Of a stretch of 64,000 nt of DNA, positions 36,233 through 44,839 are shown piece by piece. The DNA is from CAVVFX01 sp963747535 (lineage in GTDB: Bacteria > Acidobacteriota > Terriglobia > Bryobacterales > Bryobacteraceae): positions 186,001 through 250,000 of the forward strand of contig CAVVFX010000013.1 of NCBI GenBank assembly GCA_963747535.1, in the 5' to 3' direction. Position numbers and translations under genes: made by a program. The number at the start of each line of letters is the position of its first letter. Positions within the stretch are counted from its first letter, which is position 1. The notes under the pieces are model-generated. The model searched no databases and was not told the origin of the DNA. It saw only the letters and a program-made list of their open reading frames with translations.

Positions 36233-36264
36233 GGCTTGACGCTCCTCACAGTACAATTTGAACG

Positions 36265-37275
36265 ATGCCTCGCGACCCTGAGATTCTCACCACTACCGTT
36301 GGTTCCTATCCTGTTCCTGACTGGCTGGCAGCCTTGCCGAGCGAGCAGGCGCGCACGGACGCGACTCGCGTCGTCTTCGGTCTGCAGCGGCAGGCCGGGA
36401 TCGATCTCCCTACGGACGGCGAACTGTACCGCTTCGACATCAATCATCCCGATACCAATGGCATGATTGAATACTTCATCCGTCCGATGAAGGGGATTCG
36501 CTCTGAGGTCGGCCGCAGCGATCTCGACAACTTCGCTAAAAAAGATACCATGCGGTTTCGCCGCAAACCCGCGGGCGTCGTGGAAGGGCCGATCAGCGAG
36601 GGCTCGTTGAATCTGCTGGCCGATTGCCAACTAGCGGCCGCCGTCTCTAATGGACCCTTCAAGTTCACCGTCACCAGTCCCTACATGCTGGCGCGCACCC
36701 TGGACGATTGTCACTATCACGATTTTGAAGCCATGACGCTGGCAATTGCCGACGTGCTCGCGGCCCAGCTTCCGGGACTGCCCTGCGATTGTATACAGGT
36801 TGACGAAGCCAACATTCCCGGTAATCCCGAAGATGCGCCGCTGGCCGCGTGCGCTATCAATCGTCTGCTCGACCGCGCGGAGGGACGCAAAGCCGTGCAC
36901 CTGTGTTTCGGCAACTACGGCGGGCAGACCATCCAGAAAGGCCACTGGGGCGCGCTGGTGGGCTTCCTCAACGAATTGCATGCGGACCACGTGATCCTGG
37001 AACTGGCACATCGTCCGCCAGAAGATTTAGACGAATTGGCCGCAGTCCACGGCGAACTCAAGCTCGGCTTAGGAGTGATCGACGTCAAAATCAATCACGT
37101 CGAAACGGCCGAAGAAGTGGCGCAATCCATCGACCGGATCGTGAAGAAGCTGGGTCCGGGACGCCTGGCATGGGTGCATCCCGACTGCGGATTCTGGATG
37201 CTCAAGCGTTCGGTGGCGGATCGTAAGATGGAGTCGCTGGTGAAAGGCCGGGACCTCTATTTGGGTCGATCATGA
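36265..37275 (+). CDS. Cobalamin-independent methionine synthase-like protein (MetE C-terminal type)
   Basis: The 336-residue product matches the C-terminal barrel of MetE: TTVGSYPVPDWL at the N-terminus, DGELYRFDINHPDTNG, CDCIQVDEANI, zinc-site HLCFGN, then LELAHRP and HPDCGFWMLKRS with the terminal Cys. In MetE the His-x-Cys, Glu and Cys residues hold zinc that activates homocysteine. Stand-alone proteins of this type often serve other methyl or thiol transfers, so the substrate is open. Its TGA overlaps the ATG of the next gene (37272-37275), so it is the first gene of an operon with the oligogalacturonate-lyase-like and DUF3604 proteins. Confidence 0.8.
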   Translation: MPRDPEILTTTVGSYPVPDWLAALPSEQARTDATRVVFGLQRQAGIDLPTDGELYRFDINHPDTNGMIEYFIRPMKGIRSEVGRSDLDNFAKKDTMRFRRKPAGVVEGPISEGSLNLLADCQLAAAVSNGPFKFTVTSPYMLARTLDDCHYHDFEAMTLAIADVLAAQLPGLPCDCIQVDEANIPGNPEDAPLAACAINRLLDRAEGRKAVHLCFGNYGGQTIQKGHWGALVGFLNELHADHVILELAHRPPEDLDELAAVHGELKLGLGVIDVKINHVETAEEVAQSIDRIVKKLGPGRLAWVHPDCGFWMLKRSVADRKMESLVKGRDLYLGRS

Positions 37276-38321
37276 CGGACCCGGTTCAGATCACGAGCGG
37301 TAGCCGGCCCAGCAACGCGACCTATTTTCTCCAGCAGTCGTTCCTCCCCGGGGATCGTGACCTGATGTTCATTTCGTATGAGACGGGCACGCCGCAGATT
37401 TTCGAGATCTCGCTCGATTCGCGCGAGCGCCGGCAACTCACCCAAGGCCCGGGCATCCATCCATTTTCGGCGGCGCAGCATCCCGACAACCAGGAGATCG
37501 TATTCACGCGCCGGGACAGTTTGTGCGCGGTGAACCGTCGCACTCTCGTGGAGCGAACCATTGCCCACTGCGCAGGCGCGTCGCTCGGCGAGTCCTCGAT
37601 CAGCCCCGATGGGCGTTGGCTTACGGCCGCGTTCCGGCGCGGCGACGAGCGTGGTCTTCTGGTCGCGGCGTGGGATGCGACCGAAATTCGCACCATCTCA
37701 TTTCCGCGCACGGTAATTCATCCTCAGTTTCATCCGCTCGATTCCGAATGGATCGAGTTCGCCGGTGATCCGGCGCCGCGCATACACCGTGTGCGCCGCG
37801 ACGGGACCGGAATGGAATGCCTCTACCAACACGACAATGACGAGTTCGTGGTGCACGAAACGTTCCTTGGCTCGACCGGCGATCTGGTATTCACGGTCTG
37901 GCCTAAGCTGCTGTGCCGGATGAATTGGACGACTCGCCACATATCCACCATCGCCAGGTACAACGCCTGGCACATTGCGCCCGACCGCGCCGGGGGCCGG
38001 GTCCTGTGCGATACCAACCATCCGGACGAAGGCATCCAGGTGATCTCGGTGGCTGACGGTTCGCACCGGCTCGTCTGCCGGTCTGAATCGTCGAACCAGG
38101 GATCGCAGTGGCGGACCAGCCGGTACGCGTTGAAAGAAGATTTCGAGGCGGCGCGAGCGGGGCAGGGAAGCGCACTGAGTTGGATGGAAGCGGACAACGA
38201 CACGGTGTACGGCCCGCAATGCACGCATCCGCATCCGTCATGGTCGCGCGACGAAACGAAGATTGTCTTCACCAGCGACCGGACCGGGACTCCGCAGGTG
38301 TACGTAGCATTCCTGCCGTAG
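37272..38321 (+). CDS. Oligogalacturonate-lyase-like (PL22-type) beta-propeller protein
   Basis: The 349-residue cytoplasmic protein has propeller repeats like TolB/PD40 (RDLMFISYETGTPQIFEISL, SISPDGRWLTAAFRRGDERG, HPSWSRDETKIVFTSDRTGT) and the two His clusters expected of PL22 oligogalacturonate lyases, HPQFHPLD and THPHPSW, with HETFLG between. In PL22, three His and a Gln hold manganese for elimination of unsaturated pectin fragments. A pectin role fits the sequence but not obviously the neighbours, so other sugars are possible. The start overlaps the upstream stop; the DUF3604 gene follows after 37 bases. Confidence 0.75.
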   Translation: MTDPVQITSGSRPSNATYFLQQSFLPGDRDLMFISYETGTPQIFEISLDSRERRQLTQGPGIHPFSAAQHPDNQEIVFTRRDSLCAVNRRTLVERTIAHCAGASLGESSISPDGRWLTAAFRRGDERGLLVAAWDATEIRTISFPRTVIHPQFHPLDSEWIEFAGDPAPRIHRVRRDGTGMECLYQHDNDEFVVHETFLGSTGDLVFTVWPKLLCRMNWTTRHISTIARYNAWHIAPDRAGGRVLCDTNHPDEGIQVISVADGSHRLVCRSESSNQGSQWRTSRYALKEDFEAARAGQGSALSWMEADNDTVYGPQCTHPHPSWSRDETKIVFTSDRTGTPQVYVAFLP

Positions 38322-38358
38322 GGCGGACCATAACCTCGGCGCGATAAGATAGCCGGTT

Positions 38359-41145
38359 ATGAGAATCCGGCTGGCACTCTTTCCAGCGTTGCTGCTCGCG
38401 CTCGCGGCACTGATGCTGCCGGCAGCCGACTCCACGCCGCGCGTCACTTTTCTGGTTCGATTGGGTGAACTGGCAACCAGACCGGACCGCTGGGATGGTT
38501 CGGCCAAGATAGAAAACGGTCACCTCGCAAATGTGGAGCCGTGGCACTTCTCCGCCCGCGATTCCGTAACTCCTTCAGGCTCCTGGACGGCGGTTGTCCT
38601 GACCGATGCAGTGGCACCCTACGCCGACGCTCACTACACGGAAATGCGAGGCGGCGAAACGCCCGCAGTGCTCTACCACGCGATCGGCGTGTACCTCACC
38701 ATCGAGGCGCAGCCGGGCAGCCGCATTTCGATCGAGACCGCACAGGGTAACTTTTCTTTTTCGCTATCCGAGATCGGTGAACAACCGAGCGCATTCCTCG
38801 GCGCCAGGGCGACGGTCGCTCGAGTTCCGACGCCGGAAAAGCTGACCACGCCTGAGTTCGAAGACGACGAGCCGTCGGCTGCCGCGTTGCCGAACGGCGA
38901 CGTCGCAGTAGGGTGGGTAGCCTATCGGGATCGCGCCGACCGCATCCTGCTGAGGACGCGTTCAAATGGCGTATGGAGCCAGCCGGAGGAGATCACGCCG
39001 AAGCCGGCTGACATCTTCCGTTGCGCGCTGGTGGCTACGTCCCGTTCCGATCTGCGGATCTTCTGGAGCCAGCGCGACAGTGATGTCTGGAACATCTGGA
39101 CCCGCGCACGTAAGGCCGGCCAATGGCAAACCGCGGAACGGCTCACGCAGACAGGCACCAGCAACTTTCTTCGTGCCGCGGTCGGCCCCGACGGCAGTGT
39201 CTACGTGGTCTATCAGAGTTTCCGCAATGGACAAAGCGATATTTATCTCCGCGCGTTTTCGGCAAACTGGAAGCCGGAACTGCGCGTGAGCGAATCCGCC
39301 GCCAATGATTGGGAGCCTGCCATCGCTTCAGCTCCGGACGGCTCCGTCTACATCGCCTGGGATACCTACGACAAGGGCAATTACGATATCAGTTACCGTG
39401 TTTTCCGAAACGCCGCGTTGCAACCTGTCGAACACATCACCACGAATCAACGATTTCACGCGCACGTCGCGGTGACTGTCGATTCGCAAAACCGTCCGTG
39501 GCTCGCGTGGGACGAATCGGGCGTGAATTGGGCAAAGGATCAGGGCTTTCTCATCCCAACTCCGCTCGCGACACCGATTCACCAGCAGCGTTCCATACGC
39601 GTCGCCGTGAATGACGGCGGACGTTGGATGGAGCTGCAACACCAGCCGAGCGAAGCCTTTCCGGAAGCGTTCCGGCAGAACGCCGAACATCCGCAGATCA
39701 TCTTCGACGTACGCCGGGAACTCACCATGCTCTTCCGCCATTGGACGCGGCGCAACTCGCGCACCATCGGCAGCCCCATCGTTTGGGAGAACTACCTTAC
39801 GCGATTCGACGGCGCTCAATGGAGCGAACCGATCCCATTCGAATCGAGTACCGGCTCAATTGAGAAAAATCCCAGCCTGAGCAAAGTGGCCGGCGGCCCG
39901 ATCTGGGCCGCGTGGATGACCGACGGCCGGCCCTTTAGTACCGCGGTTCCCGCCAACGCCGACGTTTACTGCGCCCGTATCGACGATAGTTCGCGACCGG
40001 CCACAATCAACGGGACGTCGTTCAAACCGTTCGCGGAGCCGGCCATTGAAGCGATTCCGTCGCACAACCACGAGACGGGCGATGTCCGCGCGATCCGGCA
40101 ATATAAAATTTCGTCGGCCGGACGCGAGTACCGCATCTATCGCGGCGACATGCACCGGCACACCGACGTTTCGCAGGATTTCAAGTACGATGGCTCACTC
40201 CTGGAGGCCTACCGTTATGCCATCGATTCCGCGGCCTTCGACTATTTGGCCGTTACCGACCACCAGGCAGGCTATGATCAGGAGTTCACGTGGTGGCAGA
40301 CCCAGAAACTGGTAGACCTGTTCTCGGTTGCCGGCGCATTTACTCCCCTCTACTCCTACGAAAGGAGCGTCCTGTATCCCAACGGACATCGCAATGTAAT
40401 CTTCGCGGAGCGCGGCGTCCGGACCCTTCCCATCCCGGAGGACGAGGCCACAGGCAAGACCGGTGCAGCGGCGTTGTACGCCTATCTCAAGAAGAACCAT
40501 GGGATCTCGATGCCGCATTCAACCGGCACGGATCAGGGCACCGACTGGCGCGATAACGATCCCGAAGTGGAGCCGCTGGTCGAGATTTATCAGGGCTATC
40601 GCAATAGTTACGAATACGAAGGCGCGCCCCGCGCCGCGACTGAACTGAACAAGGCCGCGCAGAAGAGCGGGTGGGAGCCTGCGGGCTTCTGGTGGAACGC
40701 CCTGGCCAAGGGCTATAAGCTCGGCGTGCAGGCGAGTTCGGATCACTGGTCGACACACATCTCGTACGCCTGTCTCGTCGCCGAGAATTTTACCCGCGCC
40801 GGCCTGCTCGATGCCATCCGCAAACGCCACGCCTATGGAGCGACCGACAACATCGTGCTGGATTTCCGGGCCAACGGGGGCGGCCAGGAGCACATCATGG
40901 GGGATGCGTTTACCGCCTCGTCCGCGCCGAAGTTTGTCATACGCGTGGTGGGCACGGGCGCCATCAAGCAGGTCGATCTCATTAAGAACCGCACGTTCAT
41001 CTATATGACTCGGCCAGGAACCAGACAGGTGTCGCTGGAGTTCACCGATCGCGATTTTGGTCCCGGCGAAAGCTGGTATTACGCGCGCGTGCTCCAGGAA
41101 GATGGACAACTGGCCTGGAGTTCTCCTGTCTGGATCACCCGGTAA
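38359..41145 (+). CDS. Exported DUF3604/PHP-like metal-dependent hydrolase with propeller N-terminal half
   Basis: A signal peptide (RIRLALFPALLLALAALML) leads to an N-terminal half with propeller-type repeats (LPNGDVAVGWVAYRDRADRI, GPDGSVYVVYQSFRNGQSDI, APDGSVYIAWDTYDKGNYDI). From about residue 590 comes a DUF3604 domain related to PHP phosphoesterases: MHRHTD (His599, His601), YLAVTDHQAGYD, ISMPHSTGTDQGTDW, QASSDHWSTH. These positions are the expected metal ligands. Substrate unknown; DUF3604 proteins are often exported in bacteria that degrade complex organic matter. Last gene of the operon that starts at 36265. A family 1 repeat follows its stop. Confidence 0.8.
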   Translation: MRIRLALFPALLLALAALMLPAADSTPRVTFLVRLGELATRPDRWDGSAKIENGHLANVEPWHFSARDSVTPSGSWTAVVLTDAVAPYADAHYTEMRGGETPAVLYHAIGVYLTIEAQPGSRISIETAQGNFSFSLSEIGEQPSAFLGARATVARVPTPEKLTTPEFEDDEPSAAALPNGDVAVGWVAYRDRADRILLRTRSNGVWSQPEEITPKPADIFRCALVATSRSDLRIFWSQRDSDVWNIWTRARKAGQWQTAERLTQTGTSNFLRAAVGPDGSVYVVYQSFRNGQSDIYLRAFSANWKPELRVSESAANDWEPAIASAPDGSVYIAWDTYDKGNYDISYRVFRNAALQPVEHITTNQRFHAHVAVTVDSQNRPWLAWDESGVNWAKDQGFLIPTPLATPIHQQRSIRVAVNDGGRWMELQHQPSEAFPEAFRQNAEHPQIIFDVRRELTMLFRHWTRRNSRTIGSPIVWENYLTRFDGAQWSEPIPFESSTGSIEKNPSLSKVAGGPIWAAWMTDGRPFSTAVPANADVYCARIDDSSRPATINGTSFKPFAEPAIEAIPSHNHETGDVRAIRQYKISSAGREYRIYRGDMHRHTDVSQDFKYDGSLLEAYRYAIDSAAFDYLAVTDHQAGYDQEFTWWQTQKLVDLFSVAGAFTPLYSYERSVLYPNGHRNVIFAERGVRTLPIPEDEATGKTGAAALYAYLKKNHGISMPHSTGTDQGTDWRDNDPEVEPLVEIYQGYRNSYEYEGAPRAATELNKAAQKSGWEPAGFWWNALAKGYKLGVQASSDHWSTHISYACLVAENFTRAGLLDAIRKRHAYGATDNIVLDFRANGGGQEHIMGDAFTASSAPKFVIRVVGTGAIKQVDLIKNRTFIYMTRPGTRQVSLEFTDRDFGPGESWYYARVLQEDGQLAWSSPVWITR

Positions 41146-41158
41146 AGGCGGGACGCGG

Positions 41159-41240
41159 TAGCGGCTGCTTCGCAGCCGGGCAGACCACAAAGAACGATGG
41201 TCTGCCCTACGGCAGACCAAGGGCCTACTCCACAAGAAAT
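41159..41240 (+). repeat. Hairpin-rich dispersed repeat, family 1, copy E
   Basis: GCGGCTGCTTCGCAGCCGGG, GCAGACCAC...GATGGTCTGCC, CTACGGCAGACCAAGGGCC, TACTCCACAAGAAAT. Same order as copies A, C and D. Confidence 0.8.
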
Positions 41241-41262
41241 GAACAAACTCCACCATCGTCCG

Positions 41263-41295
41263 ACTCATGAGTATGAAATAATGACTCTTGAGTCA
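41263..41295 (+). promoter_or_regulatory. Two palindromic operators upstream of the TetR gene
   Basis: ACTCATGAGT (41263-41272, perfect) and TGACTCTTGAGTCA (41282-41295, six-base arms around TT) share the core GACTC(A/T)TGAGT and are spaced by nine bases. The second ends five bases before the TetR ATG. This is the arrangement expected for autorepression of the tetR-efflux operon by the TetR protein; the assignment is inference. Confidence 0.65.
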
Positions 41296-41300
41296 GTGAG

Positions 41301-41918
41301 ATGACTGCGGCCCACCCTACCAAGAAAGAAATCGTTTCCGAGTTTCGCCGGTCCGGCATATTGAAAGCCGCGCGCAAGGTATTTGCGCGCCATGGCTACG
41401 ATGGCGCCACCATGGACGACGTGGCCGAAGCCTGCTCGATCGCCAAAGGCACACTGTATCTCTATTTCAAGTCCAAGCGCCAGATTTATCTTGGGGTTCT
41501 GAAGCAGGACCTCAATTCGCTGCGCGAGGAGACCGGGCGTGCGATCGAGGCTGAAGCCACCGCCGCAGGCAAGATTCGCGCTTTCATCACGACGCGTTTC
41601 GATTTCTGTGACCGGCATCGTGATTTTTTTCGCATTTACAATTCCGATATTTCCGCGATCTTTATCTCGGCCCATCCGATGCAGAAAGACTTGCGGGAGT
41701 TTTATCTGCATCAGGCTCAGATGCTCGCCGAAATCATAGCGGCAGGAATCCGCGCCGGCGAACTGCGCGACGTGCCGCCTCAACCCGCAGCTTTCGCCAT
41801 CTACGATATGACCCGCGCCTCCATCGCACGACGGGTTCTCGGCTTAGGACAGCAGACGGGTTCCGTGGACGCCGAGACGCTGATCGACCTGATCTGGAGG
41901 GGCATCGGGGATGCCTGA
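41301..41918 (+). CDS. TetR/AcrR-family transcriptional repressor
   Basis: The 205-residue protein has an N-terminal TetR helix-turn-helix (about residues 18-64: KAARKVFARHGYDGATMDDV, AEACSIAKGTLYLYFKSKRQ) and an all-helical ligand domain. TetR proteins repress pumps until an inducer binds. Two palindromic sites lie directly upstream, and the MFS gene overlaps its 3' end (41911-41918), so it is the first gene of a four-gene efflux operon. The ligand is unknown. Confidence 0.9.
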   Translation: MTAAHPTKKEIVSEFRRSGILKAARKVFARHGYDGATMDDVAEACSIAKGTLYLYFKSKRQIYLGVLKQDLNSLREETGRAIEAEATAAGKIRAFITTRFDFCDRHRDFFRIYNSDISAIFISAHPMQKDLREFYLHQAQMLAEIIAAGIRAGELRDVPPQPAAFAIYDMTRASIARRVLGLGQQTGSVDAETLIDLIWRGIGDA

Positions 41919-43434
41919 ACATCGTCACGTCAATCCCTGGATCGTCGCGATCGCGGTCATGTTCAGCACCTTTATGGAGGTGCTCGATACTACCGTGGTC
42001 AACGTTTCTCTCGAGCACATCGCGGGCGACCTTTCCGCTACTATTGACGAAGCTACCTGGGCGTTGACTTCTTATCTGGTAGCGAACGCCATTATTCTTC
42101 CGATCACAGGATGGCTGGCGTCTTACTTTGGACGTAAGCGGCTCCTCATGATGTCGATCTGCGGCTTTACCGCGGCATCATTTTTGTGCGGCTTTGCCCC
42201 GACGCTCGGGTTCCTCGTGATCTGCCGCATCATCCAGGGTGCGGCGGGCGGATGCTTACAACCGCTCTCGCAGGCCATTCTGCTCGAAGCCTTCCCCCCG
42301 GACCAGCGCGGCAAGGCCATGGGCTTCTGGGGCCTGGGCATTGTCGTTGCCCCGGTTCTGGGACCCGTGCTCGGCGGCTGGCTTACCGACAGTTACAGTT
42401 GGCGATGGGTTTTCTATATCAATATCCCGGTGGGCATCGCGTCCCTCGTCATGGCTCAGCTCTACGTTTTTGACCCGTCGTATCTGAAGCGCGCAAAAAC
42501 GAAAATAGACTATTGGGGTATCGGGTTTCTGGCGATCTGGATCGGCGCGCTGCAGATTGCGCTCGATAAAGGCGAGCAAGACGATTGGTTCGGTTCGCAC
42601 TTCATCGTGGCGCTGATCGTCATCACCATCGTTTTTTTCGTGATCTTCCTGATACGCGAATTCACGGCCGACCATCCCGTCGTCGATTTGCGCGTCTTCA
42701 AACAACGGACCTTTGCCGCCGGTGTAGTGCTGATGACGGTGGTCGGCTTCGTACTCTACGGGAGCCTGGTGTTGCTGCCGATATGGATTCAGACGCTCCT
42801 GGGATATCCGGCCCTCGCGGCGGGTATCGCGCTAGCCCCGCGCGGCATGGGGTCGATGATCGGCATGCCGCTGATCGGCGCACTGATGCCCAAGACCGAT
42901 CCACGCCGCTTCCTGGCCACCGGCCTGATTGTCGGAGCGGCTACCTTATGGCAGTTTTCGACGCTCAGCCTGAACACGGGCTACTGGAATTTGTTCTGGC
43001 CGCAGTTTATCCAGGGGATCAGCCTCGCCCTGCTGTTTGTGCCGCTCACCACCATTACCATGGCTCCGATTTCGCGCGAGAAGATGGGCAATGCCACCAG
43101 CATTTTTAATCTGACTCGCAATATGGGAGGCAGTATCGGGATCGCGATGGTGCAGACGTTGCAATCGCGCTATACCCAGAAGCACATCCACTACCTGGGA
43201 TCGCACATTACACCTTTCAGCCCGCAGGCCACCCAGACCCTCAACACACTGGGGGCGCAGATGGGACAGCAAAGGGCGCTCGCCGCCGTCTTTGGCATGG
43301 TCCAGTCACAGGCGGCGATGCTCTCGTTCGTCGATGTCTTCCGGATCTTGGCGCTGATGTTTCTGGCTCTGGTTCCTTTATTGCTGATTATGAAACGCCC
43401 GCAGCGAGGCGCGGCCGCGGAGATGGCTCACTAA
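41911..43434 (+). CDS. DHA2-family MFS multidrug transporter (EmrB-like)
   Basis: The 507-residue protein has fourteen predicted membrane helices, DHA2 size and motifs: LDTTVVNVSLEHIAGDL in the first segment, GWLASYFGRKRLLMMS (motif A), GAAGGCLQPLSQAILLEAFP, VVAPVLGPVLGGWLTDSYSW (antiporter motif C) and NATSIFNLTRNMGGSIG near the end. EmrB-type pumps export hydrophobic compounds with the proton gradient and pair with an HlyD-type adaptor and TolC. All three parts are in this operon. Its stop overlaps the ATG of the TolC gene (43434). Confidence 0.92.
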   Translation: MPEHRHVNPWIVAIAVMFSTFMEVLDTTVVNVSLEHIAGDLSATIDEATWALTSYLVANAIILPITGWLASYFGRKRLLMMSICGFTAASFLCGFAPTLGFLVICRIIQGAAGGCLQPLSQAILLEAFPPDQRGKAMGFWGLGIVVAPVLGPVLGGWLTDSYSWRWVFYINIPVGIASLVMAQLYVFDPSYLKRAKTKIDYWGIGFLAIWIGALQIALDKGEQDDWFGSHFIVALIVITIVFFVIFLIREFTADHPVVDLRVFKQRTFAAGVVLMTVVGFVLYGSLVLLPIWIQTLLGYPALAAGIALAPRGMGSMIGMPLIGALMPKTDPRRFLATGLIVGAATLWQFSTLSLNTGYWNLFWPQFIQGISLALLFVPLTTITMAPISREKMGNATSIFNLTRNMGGSIGIAMVQTLQSRYTQKHIHYLGSHITPFSPQATQTLNTLGAQMGQQRALAAVFGMVQSQAAMLSFVDVFRILALMFLALVPLLLIMKRPQRGAAAEMAH

Positions 43435-44837
43435 TGTTGAAGAATCTGTTTGTCTTGGCAGTATGCGCGGCACCGATGGTTCATGCTCAGGTCCAAATTG
43501 AGACCGGATCCCTACCGATTCCACCGAATCTATCGGGAAGCGTCCAGACCGGCAATGTCACGCCGGACACGCTTTCCCTGACCCTGCTGGACGCCATCCA
43601 GCGGGGTTTGAAGTACAACATCGGCGTGGTGGGCGCCGGCGAGGATATTCGCGCGGCGCGCGCCGAAAGAATGAAGGCGCTGCGAGATTTGCTGCCCAAC
43701 GTCACGTCCAAGCTCGACGTCACCAGCCAACAGGTGTCCCTCGCGGCGTTTGGATTCTCGAATTTCCCGGGCTTCACGGGTATACCCAGTGTGATCGGGC
43801 CCTTTAGCGTTTACGACGCGCGTGCTTATCTGACCCAGAATGTTTTGGACCTCAATTCCCGGCGTAAACTGCACGCGCGAGACGAAGACGTGAAGGCCGC
43901 GAATCTCACCTCCGGCGACATCCGGGACCAGGTGATCCTGGTGATCGCGGGGCTTTACTTACAGGCGATCGCGGGAGTGTCCCGCATCGAATCCGCGAAG
44001 GCCCAGGTGGTCACCGGGGAGGCGCTCTTAAAGAACGCACAGGACCGCAAGGAAGCCGGTACCTCTCCGGCGATCGATGTTCTCCGCGCCCAGGTGCAAT
44101 TGCAGTCACTGCAGCAACGCGAAATCTATTACGAGGGAGAGTCCAGCAAGCAACTCCTGGCTCTCGCGCGCGCGATCGGACTGCCCCAGGCACAGAAGAT
44201 CGCGCTGTCCGAACCGGATCTTTCGAAGCTGGTGCCGGTGACCCCGCTGGACGAGATGCTCCAGACCGCCTATGCCAACCGGCGGGATTATCTGGCGGCG
44301 CAGGCGAGTTTGCGGGCAGCCGAGCTCGATAAATCGGCGGCCCACGCGGAGAAATATCCGACCGCCGACGTGAATGCCAACTACGGTGTGATCGGAGTGC
44401 GGCCCGACGATAGTCATGGAACCTACTCGGTCGCGGGTGAAGTGAATATCCCGATTTTTCAGGGCGGCAAGGTTGCTGCCGATGAACTGGCTGCCGACGC
44501 AATCGTGAAGAGGCGCCGCGCCGATCTCGAAAACCTGCGGGGTGAGATTGAGAATGAACTTCGCACGGTGGCGATCGACCTGTCCAACTCGTTTAAGGAA
44601 GTGGAAGTTGCACGGAGCCAGGTTGGTCTGGCGCGGCAGCAACTGACGCAATCGCAGGACCGGTTCCGCGCCGGTGTGACAAACAATCTCGAGGTGGTAC
44701 AGGCCCAGGAGGCTGTGGCCAACGCCGAAGAATCTTTAATTGCGAGCCTGTTCTCCTATAGCGTCTCCAGAGCGACGCTGGTGCGCGCTGAAGGCGTGGC
44801 TGAACAGATTCTCATGAGGTATGTGAAAGGAAACTGA
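43434..44837 (+). CDS. TolC-family outer-membrane efflux protein
   Basis: A signal peptide (LKNLFVLAVCAAPMVHA) precedes two outer membrane efflux protein repeats with the expected long helices (ALQR-type repeats: LTLLDAIQRGLKYNIGVVGA, DEMLQTAYANRRDYLAAQAS) and late QAQEAVANAEESLIASLFSYS. It is 467 residues, the usual size, and should trimerise to form the outer-membrane channel for the DHA2 pump. It overlaps the MFS gene by one base and lies two bases before the HlyD gene, so the operon is tightly packed. Confidence 0.9.
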   Translation: MLKNLFVLAVCAAPMVHAQVQIETGSLPIPPNLSGSVQTGNVTPDTLSLTLLDAIQRGLKYNIGVVGAGEDIRAARAERMKALRDLLPNVTSKLDVTSQQVSLAAFGFSNFPGFTGIPSVIGPFSVYDARAYLTQNVLDLNSRRKLHARDEDVKAANLTSGDIRDQVILVIAGLYLQAIAGVSRIESAKAQVVTGEALLKNAQDRKEAGTSPAIDVLRAQVQLQSLQQREIYYEGESSKQLLALARAIGLPQAQKIALSEPDLSKLVPVTPLDEMLQTAYANRRDYLAAQASLRAAELDKSAAHAEKYPTADVNANYGVIGVRPDDSHGTYSVAGEVNIPIFQGGKVAADELAADAIVKRRRADLENLRGEIENELRTVAIDLSNSFKEVEVARSQVGLARQQLTQSQDRFRAGVTNNLEVVQAQEAVANAEESLIASLFSYSVSRATLVRAEGVAEQILMRYVKGN

Positions 44838-44839
44838 TT

